64,000 nucleotides of DNA, taken from NCBI RefSeq assembly GCF_020520425.1, contig NC_079490.1, positions 4,092,001 to 4,156,000 on the forward strand, written 5' to 3'. Positions 24,901-34,663 of this stretch are shown in pieces (position 1 is the first letter of the stretch; each line of letters begins with the position of its first letter). The notes under the pieces are model-generated. The model saw nothing but the letters and a program-made list of their open reading frames with translations, made no database searches and was not told the DNA's origin. The stretch is from Spinacia oleracea. Its lineage: Eukaryota; Streptophyta; Magnoliopsida; Caryophyllales; Amaranthaceae. The position numbers were made by a program, and so were the translations under genes.

Positions 24901-25190
24901 ACCAAAATGAAGAGAAAAAGACGGCGAAAACCTGTGAGATCGCCGGTGATTAGAACAAGAGAAGGGTTGATGATGGAAAGAAATGGACCCACCAACTCCT
25001 TGAAATCGAGAGCTCTTTCGGGGTGATGAACACTAAAGTGAAGATCAGAGAATTGAACAACCCAAACCACTGAATCAGGGCCTCCATTCACTTGTATCAA
25101 TCTGTTTGAAATTGAGTTTTCTTGCCCAGAAACTGCTGCCACCGCCATTATCAGGAAGATGGTGAGGATTTCAACGACGATGGCTGCCAT
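15980..25190 (-). CDS. Membrane-anchored metallophosphoesterase, TMEM62 / At3g03305-like
   Basis: Four exons, 25190-24932, 23902-23661, 18344-16797 and 16096-15980, encode 721 aa with phase intact. Residues 1-22 form a signal peptide or anchor. The calcineurin-like phosphoesterase motifs are present: QFSDLHFS (D49, H51), ITGDLT (D84), RGNHDN (N130-H131-D132), SFGHFP (H225) and CGHLHL (H256, H258). The second half has several hydrophobic spans (around FPILMISLGFFFFILLLPVA, FLGYLFYLVLCPW, VIVIPHLVFVVFPSLLVALG and the C-terminal helices). This is the layout of plant At3g03305 and animal TMEM62, whose substrates are not settled. The last exon is short (39 codons, with AYEMNPLLHFPVY) and easily missed: reading on without splicing stops at 16782. 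The 5.3-kb intron 3 is mostly transposon DNA. Confidence 0.93.
18417..18770. mobile_element. Stowaway-like MITE in metallophosphoesterase intron 3
   Basis: Terminal repeats are CTCCCTCCGTCTCTTTTTGT on the left and, on the right, the complement of ACAAAAAGAGACGGAGGGAG. TA flanks at 18415-18416 and 18771-18772. It starts only about 70 bases after the exon 3 acceptor side of the intron, without disturbing it. Confidence 0.92.
18844..19112. mobile_element. Harbinger/Tourist-like MITE, copy A
   Basis: It starts GAGCATCTCCAATGG and ends with the complement, TTGGAGATGCTC. TTA trinucleotides flank it at 18841-18843 and 19113-19115, the usual Harbinger target. The interior is rich in TTAGCT words. 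Confidence 0.82.
19435..19768 (+). repeat. Left LTR of the LARD-like element
   Basis: 334 bp, TG...CA ends, with a TATATATA box followed by CCCCTCAAGGGGCAAGG, which may be the U3 promoter. The short open frame MSVGGSASGTPLGPE arises here and again in the right LTR and is not a gene. Confidence 0.92.
22401..22762. repeat. Tandem repeats at the 3' end of the LARD internal region
   Basis: Two copies of a unit of about 154 bp, each starting GAAATCGCTCCGAGATT and holding a second shorter copy of the same phrase. A run of four or five 12-13-mers (GGTAAAATCCGAA) follows at about 22700-22762. They give rise to the spurious 72-aa minus-strand frame. Confidence 0.85.
22837..23170 (+). repeat. Right LTR of the LARD-like element
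   Basis: Same 334-bp sequence as 19435-19768 with no difference found by eye, followed by ATTAT. The identity implies a very recent insertion. Confidence 0.92.
24274..24715. repeat. Three tandem copies (about 165 bp) in metallophosphoesterase intron 1
   Basis: The phrase CAAACATGATTTTGCC recurs three times, with copies starting at about 24274, 24434 and 24605. Each is followed by AATGTATGATCAACA-type and ATGTCAACGCCTCA phrases. Copies differ by point changes and small indels. Confidence 0.85.
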
Positions 25191-25398
25191 TTTTTCTTCA
25201 ATTTTCTCTCTCCTCTGGCTAACCTTTCCTGCCGGAGTTCCTGATTTGACTCCTCGTTAAGTCGTTTGTGATGTTTTTGACTTCAGTTTTAATGAAAAGG
25301 TTAATGTCATACGCCGTAAAATACTATTTAAAAAATAAAAAATAAAAAACAAAGTTTTACCAATGAAGTCCAACTGTCCAACACTGGGTTATTTCATT

Positions 25399-25652
25399 AA
25401 AAGATAGCCGTGGGCCGAGCTGGACCGAGGCCTGACACGAAAAAACATAGACTGGCACAAGCACGGAGTTGTGGGGCTGGACCGTATTTGTTTGGAAAAA
25501 GCAAGGCACGGCTTGACCCGACACGCTAAATTTAGTAAAATTAGGCTTAGGTCTGATGGCTTGTGGATGGGCCTGAACCCTGTTTTGAACTTTTCGGCCC
25601 GACTCGACACAATGCAGAGTGGGGCCAGCCCGTTAGGCCCACGGCCATCTTT
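25399..25652. mobile_element. GGGCC-family element (copy 2)
   Basis: Inverted ends AAAGATAGCCGTGGGCC and, at the right, the complement of GGCCCACGGCCATCTTT. The interior carries the family phrases GCACGGCTTGACCCGACACG and AAATTTAGTAAAATTAGGCT. No clear target duplication is seen. Confidence 0.75.
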
Positions 25653-25752
25653 AACTAGGTCTAGAACCGAATGCTCAACGGATGAAAAGAATGCCTACAT
25701 ATGGAAAAAGTCGGCGTAGTTTTGTGGTGTTCGAGGTTGCACGTTAGGTGTT

Positions 25753-25870
25753 ATTTTTTTATTTTTTTTGTGTGCGAATGAGCCACAAGAGCGGAGATGA
25801 AAATCGATCTCAAGATCAGCTGGAATCGAATTGGAAGCTCTAACCAACTGAGTTATCCATCACTCTCACA
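25753..25870 (-). mobile_element. tRNA-derived SINE, minus strand
   Basis: On the minus strand it reads GATAACTCAGTTGGTTAGAG (A box), then a GATTCCAGC / GATCGATT region and an A-rich tail (T-run at the left here). A TTAGGTGTT duplication flanks it (25744-25752 and 25871-25879). The same family recurs at 59085-59191. Confidence 0.8.
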
Positions 25871-26103
25871 TTAGGTGTTTGTGTTAATGCCTGAATGAGT
25901 GCTTTTGTGGAGTTTTTTCCCATTAATATTTGTGATTATGTGATAATCCGAGTTTGTTAATTTGTGCAAAATGACATGTTTTTGGAGTAATGAGTATGCG
26001 TATGTATGGCATGTTTGTGAAATTGCTAATAAAGTTAAACTAATCAACAATGTGTCAATGATTCAAAAGTTATACAAATTGCTTAATTTCTGATGCAGAT
26101 GAT

Positions 26104-26560
26104 TTTAGTTTAGGTATGTTACTTCTATAGTTTAGACATGTTACTTTTTTTTTATATAATTTTAGATGAGGTAGTTTTTTAGTTTAGGTATGTTACTTCT
26201 ATAGTTTAGACATGTTACTTTTTTTTATACGGAATAGTTTTAGGGGATGTACATTTTTAGTTTAAGTATGTTACTTCTATAGTTTAGACATGTTACTTTT
26301 TTTTATATATATAATTTTAGATGAGGTACTTTTTCAGTTTAGGTATGTTACTTCTATAGTTTAGACATGTTACTTTTTTTTTATACGGAATAATTTTAGG
26401 GGATGTACATTTTTAATTTAGGTATGTTACTTCTATAGTTTAGACATGTTACTTTTTTTTTATACGGAATAATTTTAGAGGAGGTACTTTTTTAGTTTAT
26501 GTATGTTACTTCTATAGTTTAGATCTGTTACTTTTTTTTTATATAGTTTTAGGGAAGGTA
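26104..26560. repeat. Minisatellite, six copies of about 75-87 bp
   Basis: The phrase GTATGTTACTTCTATAGTTT recurs six times (near 26114, 26188, 26275, 26342, 26422 and 26501), each followed by AGA(C/T)(A/C)TGTTAC and a T-run. Alternate units carry ATACGGAATA or ATATAATTTTAGATGAGG. Confidence 0.9.
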
Positions 26561-26846
26561 CGCTATTGGTTTCGCGCTCATCACACCATCAAGTTGATGG
26601 TGTGACTGGTCTCACAGGAGACGCGCTGTTCATTCACTACCATTGCATTCTCAACAAATGAAAAGAATGCTTAGTGGTAATTAAGATCTCTCTAAAAAGG
26701 TACGCCGTTTCTTCTCCTCAAACAACCCTGTTAGTACGTCTCGATCGAGATTTTGGGTTTAGTAATCGTATAAGCCAATTCATTGTAGAGACGAGAAAAC
26801 ATCTTTTTATGTGTAAATGTAACAAATATCCCAAATTCATACAACC

Positions 26847-27344
26847 GGTCGTTTGTTTAGAGGGATAAAGGGTGGGGATAAGGATTTCTAATCCCTTCTC
26901 ACTCTTATCCCGTATTTATTTACAAGAAAAGTAGAAAACCATGATTAATGAGGGATAAAGATAGGGATAAAATAATCATTTATCCCTCATATTTTGTACC
27001 TGGGGGAGGCAGGTATAGGAATGAGGATTTTTCATTAAAGTGAGAAAATACAATTTTACCCTTATACATCCTATTCTGTTAATAATATAAGTCTTGTTTA
27101 ACTTTACCATTTTAAAGGGACAATATAGTAAAATTGTTATGTTATCCTGAATATATATCAAATACTATACCTAACAAGGAATAGGATAAATGCAATGAAT
27201 TTCCCATCTTGTCCCTATCCCTATCTCAATCCCTTCCCTATCCCTATCCCTATCCCCATTACCTACCAAATGAGTCTTGTCCCAATTCTTGTCCCTACCC
27301 CTATCTCTATCTCTATCCCTATCTCCATTACATACCAAACGAGC
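26847..27344. repeat. Fold-back element with CCCTAT microsatellite
   Basis: Ends are roughly inverted (GTCGTTTGTTTAGAGGGATA at left; complement of CCATTACATACCAAACGAG at right). GGGATA-rich sequence fills the left part and a degenerate (CCCTAT)n run the right part (about 27210-27335). It resembles telomere repeat but the unit differs. Boundaries are approximate. Confidence 0.5.
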
Positions 27345-27394
27345 CACAACAGATACGTTAAACATTGTTTTTGGAACATTAATGTGCATACTAC

Positions 27395-30300
27395 TTATTC
27401 CCTACCATTTGAAATTGTTCTTAAAACCTCTTTGGCATTGATCTTGTTGTAGGAGTTGGCAACCAGACGTCCAAGCATGTACTTGCGGATCTCCTTGTCA
27501 TTCGTCTGATAAATCTGCAAGGGTTAACCAAATGCAAGCGTATTATTTACCTACATGTTTACATTATTATACTAGCCACATTTTCTAAAGATGGATGTGG
27601 GCCGGCCCAAGGCCCCATCCAACCCGGCGCGAAAAAAGCCCGACACGAGCACGAAGTTGTGGGCCGGGCGTGGGCCACATTTTTTGGAAAAAAGCACAAC
27701 AAGACACGGCACGACTCAACCTGACACGACAAAACACGCTAAATTTAGTAAAATTAGGCTAGGCACGACAGCCCGTGGGCCTGGGCCTTGTTTTGAACTT
27801 TTCAGTATGGCTCGGCCCGACACGATGAAGAGTGGGCCCAGCCCGTTTAGGCCCATGTCCATCTTTAGCCACATACCTAAAACATAACTATATATACCTC
27901 CAACCACTCTCCGACATTTTCTATGGATGACATCAAAAAAACCATACATAGTAAACCCCCGTCTTCTTTGTGCTTCTGCTTTGCCTCTCCATCATACATA
28001 TGAATTTCATACTGCCTTATGTTCCAGCTAGGGATTTCCAATCCGATTAATTCACTGATTTCGTGTAACACAACATTCTGCAAATATGGTAGTTTTAGTT
28101 TTCGCATTAAACAAGGGCTCGTATAAAACAAGTATTTTTGTCAGAAATGACCTTTTAAAATCCAAAAAATGTGATAAAGGACCTCATAAAAAATTGTTGT
28201 GAGATGGGACCTAAAATTGATTTTTTTTGTTGTGAGACGAGACCTTTTCCCATTTTTCGACAGTTGACTTCAATCTTCTGGCGTTGACCCACGGCGTTGA
28301 CCCGCGCCTGCCGGTCACATGATGATTAAAGATGATTTTCCCCCCTTAACTTACCCTCCCACCCTTTTAACAAACCTAAAAAAAAATATCCCCCAGCTTT
28401 GTTCCCTCTCCTTTTCTTCTTCGACCATTTCATCAATTCGTGCAGGATACCTTACAAAAAATTGTTGCTTCCCTTAACTATTTCTTGCTATTAGAACAAG
28501 GTAAGAGAAAAAACCCAACGTTTTTGCATCAATTCGTCCAATTTGAGTTTTTTTGGAAGTTAGGGTTCCTCTAAATTTTTTCGCAAAGAAAGTATAAAAA
28601 TATTCAATTTTTAATCATCACATGACCCGCACGCGTGGGTCAACGCTGGAAAATTGGAGTCAACCGTCAAAAAATGGAAAAAAGGTTCCATCTCACAACA
28701 AAAAAAACAACTTTAGGACCAATCTCACAACAATTTGTTTTATAAGGTAATTTGTCACAATTTTTGGACTTTAAAAAGTTTTTTTTTTGACAAATAATCC
28801 ATAAAACAATGATGCATGTAATATTAACCATTTCATAACTTACCAGTGTTGTAATAATGTGGCTGATACCATTAACCGTGGAAGGTTTAGTTCTTGGGTC
28901 ATAAACCAGCATCGAATTTTTTTTCCCTTTCCTTGTTTTCATGACAATCCAACACCCTTTGTAATAAACAGGTATGAATAACTGGAAAAAAATAATAGTC
29001 ACAAATCATTTAGGCACTTAGAAATAAACAACTACGTATCATGGATAGTTTAGTATATGTTGGGATTCAATTGGTAAAAGGTACACCCGGTTGTACGTAG
29101 CTCTACACGCAACCGGGTAGTTTTGGTTTTTAACCCATCAAAAAGCACAATTTTATAGTTTAAAGCACATTTTTACAGGTTAAAGTACATTTTTATAGCT
29201 TAAAAGCAGATACATTTCAAAGGAACACATTGTTAGTACAAAAGAACATTCGAGCGCGAAGAATTTGAGAGGATATGTAAACTAATGTTGGTTGCTCACC
29301 TTTTAAGTTTAGGGTTTTTCCCAATTGGAAGAAGATATTCAACATCATAATATTTGAAAAACATATGTGCATTAAAATTGTAAAAATGTGCTTTTAAACT
29401 TAAAAATGTGCTTTTAAACTGAAAATGTGCTTTTAAACTGAAAAATGTGTATGTAGAGCTACGTACAACCGAGTGTACCTAATAATTTGTGGTTGGGATT
29501 AATTAATCACCTTTTCTACTTCCACAAAATCAAATCCCTTCTTCATGTCATCTATGAACTGCCTTTTTCGTTTGTTCATGATAACGTTAAATTGCTTCTT
29601 GTCCACACCAACACCCAACAATTCAGCCTGCAATGACATAATGAAATGAATTACGGAGTACGTACTTATCCTGCCTACGCAATGATGTGTCTAATGTTTG
29701 GTGGGAAAGAGTTAAGCGTATTACCATCATTTCGGGGAGGACAACGTAAGTCTTCAATCCAGAAATCTCAAGGATGTGTTTGTTCAAACATCTGCACCAA
29801 GCAGCCATAACCTAATCCAATATATTAAATATGCATCATGCATGTATGTACGTTTATTAGATGAAACTAGACCTGATCAAAAGGTGTGTCGGGCCGGGTT
29901 CTGCCCTTAAAAATCTGCCCATTATGTCAGGTCGGGTCAAGCATCGGGACGATTATGTGTGCCCAAAACCTGCTAATTCGGGTCAAAATAGCGGGCTTTT
30001 CAGGCCAAGACAAATTTATAAGTAAAAGTATAATTTTACGTTGCCCATAATATTCAAAATTGCCCGAAAACGGGCCTAATATTCTGCCCAAAACTCGCTA
30101 ATTTCCGGGCCGGGCTCATGTTGATCAGCTCTAGATGAAACACACCAACTTGCAAAAAAAAAAAAAACGGTTTTTTTCATGAAATGCCACCAAGTTTTGT
30201 CATAATTCACAAACTACATAAAATACTCCTAAAACAAAATTTAATAACATATTATTTTAGGGGTATTTTATGTAATATTGAAACCCGAGAGGTAGTTGAT

Positions 30301-32310
30301 GAATTATGGCAAAAACTCGAGGGCATTTCATAAAAAAAATCCGAAAAATTAGTACCTCCATTGAAATCTCTCCCTTCTTCTTAAATGAATTGTAGAGCAT
30401 ATCTCGACTAAGTGAAACGGAATCACTTGTGAAAAGTACTTGATCTCCAAATATTTTCCTTCTAAGAATAATTTCAGAAATGTTCTTCTCCGTAGGATCA
30501 ACCTTTGTTTTGTAATTCAATGTTTCCTTGTCAGAATCCGTTTCATCATCAGAACTCGTTTCATCAACACGATCTACGCCATCTCCTTTTGCCCTCCTCT
30601 TCTGGTTTTTACCAACATCTTCTTTTGATGACTGAGTCACATGCTCAGATGCCGTTTCAGTAGTGTGGGTTGACTCTGGGACCTCTTTGCTCCCTGGTGT
30701 TTGACCCTGGCGTAAAAAAAAAAAAATTAACTCTCTTTTTACCCAAATATAAATGTTATCATATAGTCTCGATGTCTACTTTTCAAATTATCAAAAAGAA
30801 TTATATTTACTAATAGATACTTAGAGATATTAACGATCAAAGATGTGCGTTGGCAAACGTGAAAGTCAAAATGGTGCAAAACAGAGGAAGTATATATCAA
30901 TGTGAATAATAAATTTGGGCCCAATTGCAACAAGGCTTACCGTTGTTTTCTTGGGACGTCTTAACTTAAAAGCCCTGCAGCGGAGGTCTGACTTCTTTGC
31001 ATCATCAGATGGCAAAATTGGTTTATCAACCCTAGGCTGACCCAATTGAACCTTTGGCAATGCCCACGGAGGCGGTGCCAGTGGTGTTCCTATAGGGTAT
31101 GGTTCAAATATATATGTTCTCTTAAGGATAGGCAACAACTTTGGGGTGATGGAATTGTATGTATTCATGCAAAATAGACATCCAAATGTTAGTAGTATGA
31201 AATGTCGGAGGAAAACTGTAGGGTCCTCTTCCAACAAACATTTGTTGTAAACGGTGACATAACCAATTGCGCTACCAATGACGTATTCATCGTAATATTT
31301 CTGCACCTCCTTGTCATTTTTTTTAAGATTATGGAACTTATACATCCCAAGTGGAACACCAGTTATCCAGGAAATCATATTCTCGTCAATGGTTATCTCA
31401 TAGTCATCACGTATACGCAATACCTGCCTTTTGCAGTCCCACCTTTTCTCTAACCATGCCAAAAATAATCTATCCACCTTCTGGATTTTAAGATTCAGAA
31501 TGGACCCAAAACCAGCCTTTTCCACCCACTCACGCCGTATAGGACACAACTCATTAACCAATTCGACGACAAGACCCGGATATGTCCTCGGTGAGGTGTG
31601 CTACAAGGCCAAATTTAAACATTACAGTTTGTGATGACATTCGACTAAACTTATTTCAAAGACAAATTTGTCAAAAACTACCTTATAAAATTACTTTGTG
31701 AAAAACTAACTTATAAAAAAATGTTGTGATAAACTACCTTATAAAAAAATTATGTTGTAAGATACTACCTTTTCCCGAGATTGACTTTACCATGTGCATC
31801 TTACGTATCATTTATTTACCCTATTTTCCGTTAGATACCACGTGCAATACACCTAGGAAAGTCAATCCCGGAATCTAGAATCAATGTTCAAAATTGGTCA
31901 ATAGGTAGTATCTTACCACATATTTTTTTATAAAGTAGTTTTTCATAAAAACTCAATTTTATAAGGTATTTTTTTGACAAATTTGCCTATTTCAAATAAA
32001 CAACTATTGACTGACATACCTTCACTCTTGGCGTACCCCCACCCCTCACTGAATTTGGTGGTCTTCCTGATCCGCCGGGAACCCAAGGCTTTCCCGGCTT
32101 TCTCTTCGACTTACTTTGTCCCTCCGCGAGGGGAGGCCTCCCCCTCTTCCTACGCGGTGGTGGACCGGGAATATCATCAGATGTATGCAATGTTAAATTA
32201 TCACCAATCACATCTTGTTCAGGATTGAAAGGAATATCATCATTTGTATGCAATGAGGGATGATCACCAATATGTGTATTGGTTGCTGTTGTGGATGCCT
32301 TAAGGAACAT
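27395..32310 (-). CDS. Ulp1/C48-protease-like protein with AT-hook-like N-terminus, catalytic residues altered
   Basis: Eight exons (32310-32020, 31600-30941, 30706-30356, 29811-29725, 29627-29511, 28981-28844, 28077-27898, 27514-27395) give 647 aa with phase kept and no internal stop. Residues about 50-85 hold AT-hook-like PRRKRGRPP and SGRPPN. Residues 107-240 (ELCPIRREWVEKAGFGSILN...WITGVPLGM) match the domain usually found ahead of plant Ulp1-like domains. An acidic, Ser/Asp-rich linker follows. Residues 503-647 resemble the Ulp1 fold: LFIPVYYKGCWIVM stands where the family has a His-Trp pair, YDP keeps the Asp (D530), and KHKEDGG stands where Asp-Cys-Gly is expected. Both nucleophile and base therefore look replaced (my alignment by eye). 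Such genes are often carried by Mutator-like elements. Whether this one is domesticated, mobile or dying is unknown. The start is the first in-frame ATG of exon 1. Confidence 0.75.
27582..27865. mobile_element. GGGCC-family element (copy 3) with 9-bp target duplication
   Basis: The direct repeat TAGCCACAT lies at 27573-27581 and 27866-27874. Near the ends are AAAGATGGATGTGGGCC and the complement of GGCCCATGTCCATCTT. It lies in the last intron of the Ulp1-like gene. The 98-aa plus-strand frame over it is an artefact. Confidence 0.85.
28133..28796. mobile_element. MITE with long (about 150-bp) inverted repeats
   Basis: The left arm reads TTTTGTCAGAAATGACCTTT, AATCCAAAAAATGTGA and TTGTTGTGAGATGGGACC. 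The right arm carries the complements (TGGTCC-like AGGACCAATCTCACAACAA, TTTGTCACAATTTTTGGACT, TTTTTTTTGACAAA). TTGACCC / GGGTCAA pairs lie further in. It is inside the intron between exons 6 and 7 of the Ulp1-like gene. Confidence 0.78.
29080..29479. mobile_element. MITE with GGTACACYCGGTTGTACGTA ends
   Basis: The left end GGTACACCCGGTTGTACGTA pairs with the complement of TACGTACAACCGAGTGTACC at the right. A second layer of inverted AAAGCACATTTTTA / AAAATGTGCTTTT repeats fills the arms. It lies in an intron of the Ulp1-like gene. Confidence 0.82.
29867..30131. mobile_element. GGGCC-type element (second subfamily) with 9-bp target duplication
   Basis: TAGATGAAA is repeated directly at 29858-29866 and 30132-30140. 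The ends contain GACCTGATCA and its partner TGATCAGCTC. The interior is rich in GGGCC, CGGGTC and CTGCCC. It is in the intron between exons 3 and 4 of the Ulp1-like gene. Confidence 0.8.
30170..30342. mobile_element. Small MITE with TTTCATGAAATGCC ends
   Basis: Left arm TTTTTTTCATGAAATGCC and AAGTTTTGTCATAATTCA; right arm has the complements TGAATTATGGCAAAAACT and GGGCATTTCATAAAAAAA. It ends only about 14 bases from exon 3 of the Ulp1-like gene, on its donor side. Confidence 0.75.
30745..30893. mobile_element. Decayed Stowaway-like remnant
   Basis: It shares inner phrases with the element at 9984-10240 (ACTAATAGATACTTAGAGAT, GCGTTGGCAAACGTGAAAGT) and ends ACAGAGGAAGTATA. The left terminus is lost. 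Confidence 0.6.
31662..31985. mobile_element. MITE with CAAATTTGTCAAAAA ends
   Basis: Left: CAAATTTGTCAAAAACTACC; right: the complement of ATTTTTTTGACAAATTTG. Internal arms pair TAGTATCTTAC with GTAAGATACTACC. It lies in intron 1 of the Ulp1-like gene and resembles the 28133-28796 element at its tips. Confidence 0.75.
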
Positions 32311-33640
32311 TCATTGGGAGAAAGTTCATGGAGAAATTGTCGTTATTCATATGTAACGAAGCATTAGCCTGTTTAAAAAAAAAAAATCAATCGGCTTTAA
32401 TAATGACATATAACTGAATAAATCTCTATTATATAAGTGAAGAACTGAGTTTATTTTAGTAAATCCACTTTTGGCATCCCCTTAGGTTACTAAAATACCT
32501 TCACACTTATAGAATAGAGAATATAATGACAAACTACCCAATAAGAAAAGCCCAAAGAAGCATTTTAATCAATCTAGCCTCTTAAAAAAAAATCTTACCA
32601 TTTAAATCAATTTGTTTATATGAATTCGGCTCTATCTAACTTATATGTTTCTTATATTTGCACGCATCGCATTTATATTATATTTTTTACATGTTATTTT
32701 AAGTTTAAAGGTAATAACACAAATATGTTTTTTATCTTCGCACGCATGCGTGCATATAAGACTAGTACCTTATTAACATAACACAATGGCTACTTTAGTA
32801 ACTTGTAAGTCGACGATAAATGATATCCTATTAAGTCCAAATGTGTAACTAGCATTACCAGGGACGGATCTAAGGGGTACGTTGGGGGTACATTGTACCC
32901 CTATTCTCAAAAAATAAAAATAAAAACTGCAAAGTAAGAGACCTGTTTTGTCAAACAACGCTCTCTTAGGTAGCACTAGAAAAACCTAACACAACACAGT
33001 GTGCAACTGTGAAATTCCTAATAATAGTAAGAGACCAGTAATTTGGGACAAGTGGTCTCTTATATTCATCGGAGGCCTGGTATTTAAAATTTAAACACTA
33101 AGAGTCCGGTTGTATGAGACGCCTGATCTATTAACTTGACTTATTAATTCTTTCCACTGCTACTTGAAATACATATCATTTATAATTTTTATAAATTTCA
33201 TCTCCAACCGAGTTTAAGGTTAAAAGGTCGATATTGAAATTAATTAATAACTTAAGTTTTAGTTCCCCTAAAAAAAAAAAAAAAAAACTCAAGTTTTAGT
33301 GGGCAAAAAAAAAAAAAAAAAAAAAGCTCAATAATGTTTTGTTTTTTTACTCTAATTTCTTACCCCATACTCAAATTCCTAGATCCGTCACTGAGTTTTA
33401 GAGATTATCTACATTATAGAATTATATCATTTTATATAACAAAACTATTAAAATGATTTTAGAAATATATTGTCTACACATATTTGCATAAATCAATACC
33501 CGATAAATTTCACCCTTGTCATAGTTGGGAAATGTGGGAATTACTGAATTAGTTCTCCTCCACTAACACAATGACCAGTATGTACGTAGTGGTAATAGGT
33601 GGAAGAGAGACACGAAAACACATAAAGAACTAATAAAAGT
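32311..33640. other. Intergenic spacer upstream of the Ulp1-like gene
   Basis: AT-rich sequence with A-runs near 33270-33325 and a hAT-like element (listed separately). I see no coding exon. The promoter of the Ulp1-like gene should lie in its first few hundred bases. Confidence 0.55.
32859..33393. mobile_element. hAT-like non-autonomous element
   Basis: Starts CAGGGACGGATCTA and ends TAGATCCGTCACTG, near-perfect inverted ends of the CAGGG(A/G)CGGA type common in plant hAT elements. A GGGGTAC / GTACCCC stem is near the left end. An 8-bp duplication is not evident. The 67-aa minus-strand frame inside is not supported. Confidence 0.65.
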
Positions 33641-33757
33641 ACATAACATTGAAGTTGTTCCCTCTAGGGTTTCTCTAGGGTTTCTCTTGGGAGGGTTTTC
33701 GCTCTAGCTCCTTGCTAGCCTTTGTTCTTCATTCTCGAAGGAAGATTGTGAGTCCTC

Positions 33758-34663
33758 ATGGCTTCCAGTGATGAGGCCATTGGGAAGATTGTGACTGAGG
33801 AGGAGGTAGAATGGGTAGAGGACGGCGCGGAGGAGGAAGAAGCAAAAATCTCTTTGGGTGTCGTTGGGAGGATGTGGACGGAACGGAACGTGAACGTAAA
33901 TGCCCTAATCTCAACCATGAGGAGGATATGGAATCCCAGGCATGGAATGGACGCAAATTGCATAGATAAAAACCTCTTCTTTTTCCAGTTTCACCACTGG
34001 AGAGATAAAGCCTTTGTCATGGATGCCCAACCATGGCATTTCGACCACCATGCCTTGATTTTAGGGGATGTTCAAGGTGATTCTAGACCTTCTGAATTGC
34101 CCTTGTTCCATCTCCCTCTGTGGACTAGGGTCTATGATTTGCCTTTGAAGGGGAGGAATAATGAAGTGAACGCGGTAGCAATCGGAAACAAGTTGGGGGG
34201 TTTTTGTTAGCATGGACAAAACGGACGTGATTGGTATAAATAAATCCCTCAGGATTAGGGTTCGTGTGGATGTTCGCAAACCTTTGCCTACCAATGTGCG
34301 TTTGAAGATGAAGGGAGGTATGGTGGAACTGTCGGTAAAGTTTGAAAAGCTACCAGTGTTTTGCTACGTTTGCGGCAAGCTAGGGCATGGCGAAAAAGAT
34401 TGCGATTTGAACACAGATGAAAATGAGGTAGAGAGGTCCTTCAATGACAATCTCCGTGCTTCTCCGTGGAAGGCGAATAAAGGAGAAGCGGTCAATGCAA
34501 GTCCAGCGGGCAAGAAGGATGCATGTGCCAAAAAATTGTTCGTAACAAAGAAGGAGAATGCGGAAGCCAGGAAGAGTGTCCGAGAAGTGGTGGAAAAGCT
34601 GCAGGTGGTATCTCTATCCCCTGCTGTAAGACCACGCCAAACCAAAACCACCACGGTGCAAAC
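33758..34663 (+). pseudogene. LINE ORF1-like (DUF4283 plus zinc knuckle), frameshifted and interrupted, 5' part
   Basis: The first frame (33758-34210) has a DUF4283-type core (GRMWTERNVNVNALISTMRR, FFFQFHHWRDKAFVMDAQPW, LPLWTRVYDLPL) as in ORF1 of plant L1-like LINEs. A one-base shift in the T-run near 34203 moves the reading to the frame of 34212-34676. That frame goes on with RIRVRVDVRKPLP and the CX2CX4HX4C knuckle CYVCGKLGHGEKDC, then a basic tail. At 34664 the copia element cuts the frame, which resumes at 45274. No reverse transcriptase part is present nearby. A host DUF4283 gene is a weaker alternative. Confidence 0.75.

Larger units (their letters stand above)
25191..27394. other. Intergenic repeat-rich spacer
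   Basis: The first ~190 bases are presumably 5' UTR and promoter of the metallophosphoesterase. The rest holds a GGGCC element, a SINE, a minisatellite and a fold-back element, listed separately. No credible coding region was found. Confidence 0.7.

Noticed and set aside
27210-27335. Interstitial telomere repeat
   Set aside because: The unit is mainly CCCTAT with CTCTAT variants, not the plant CCCTAAA repeat.
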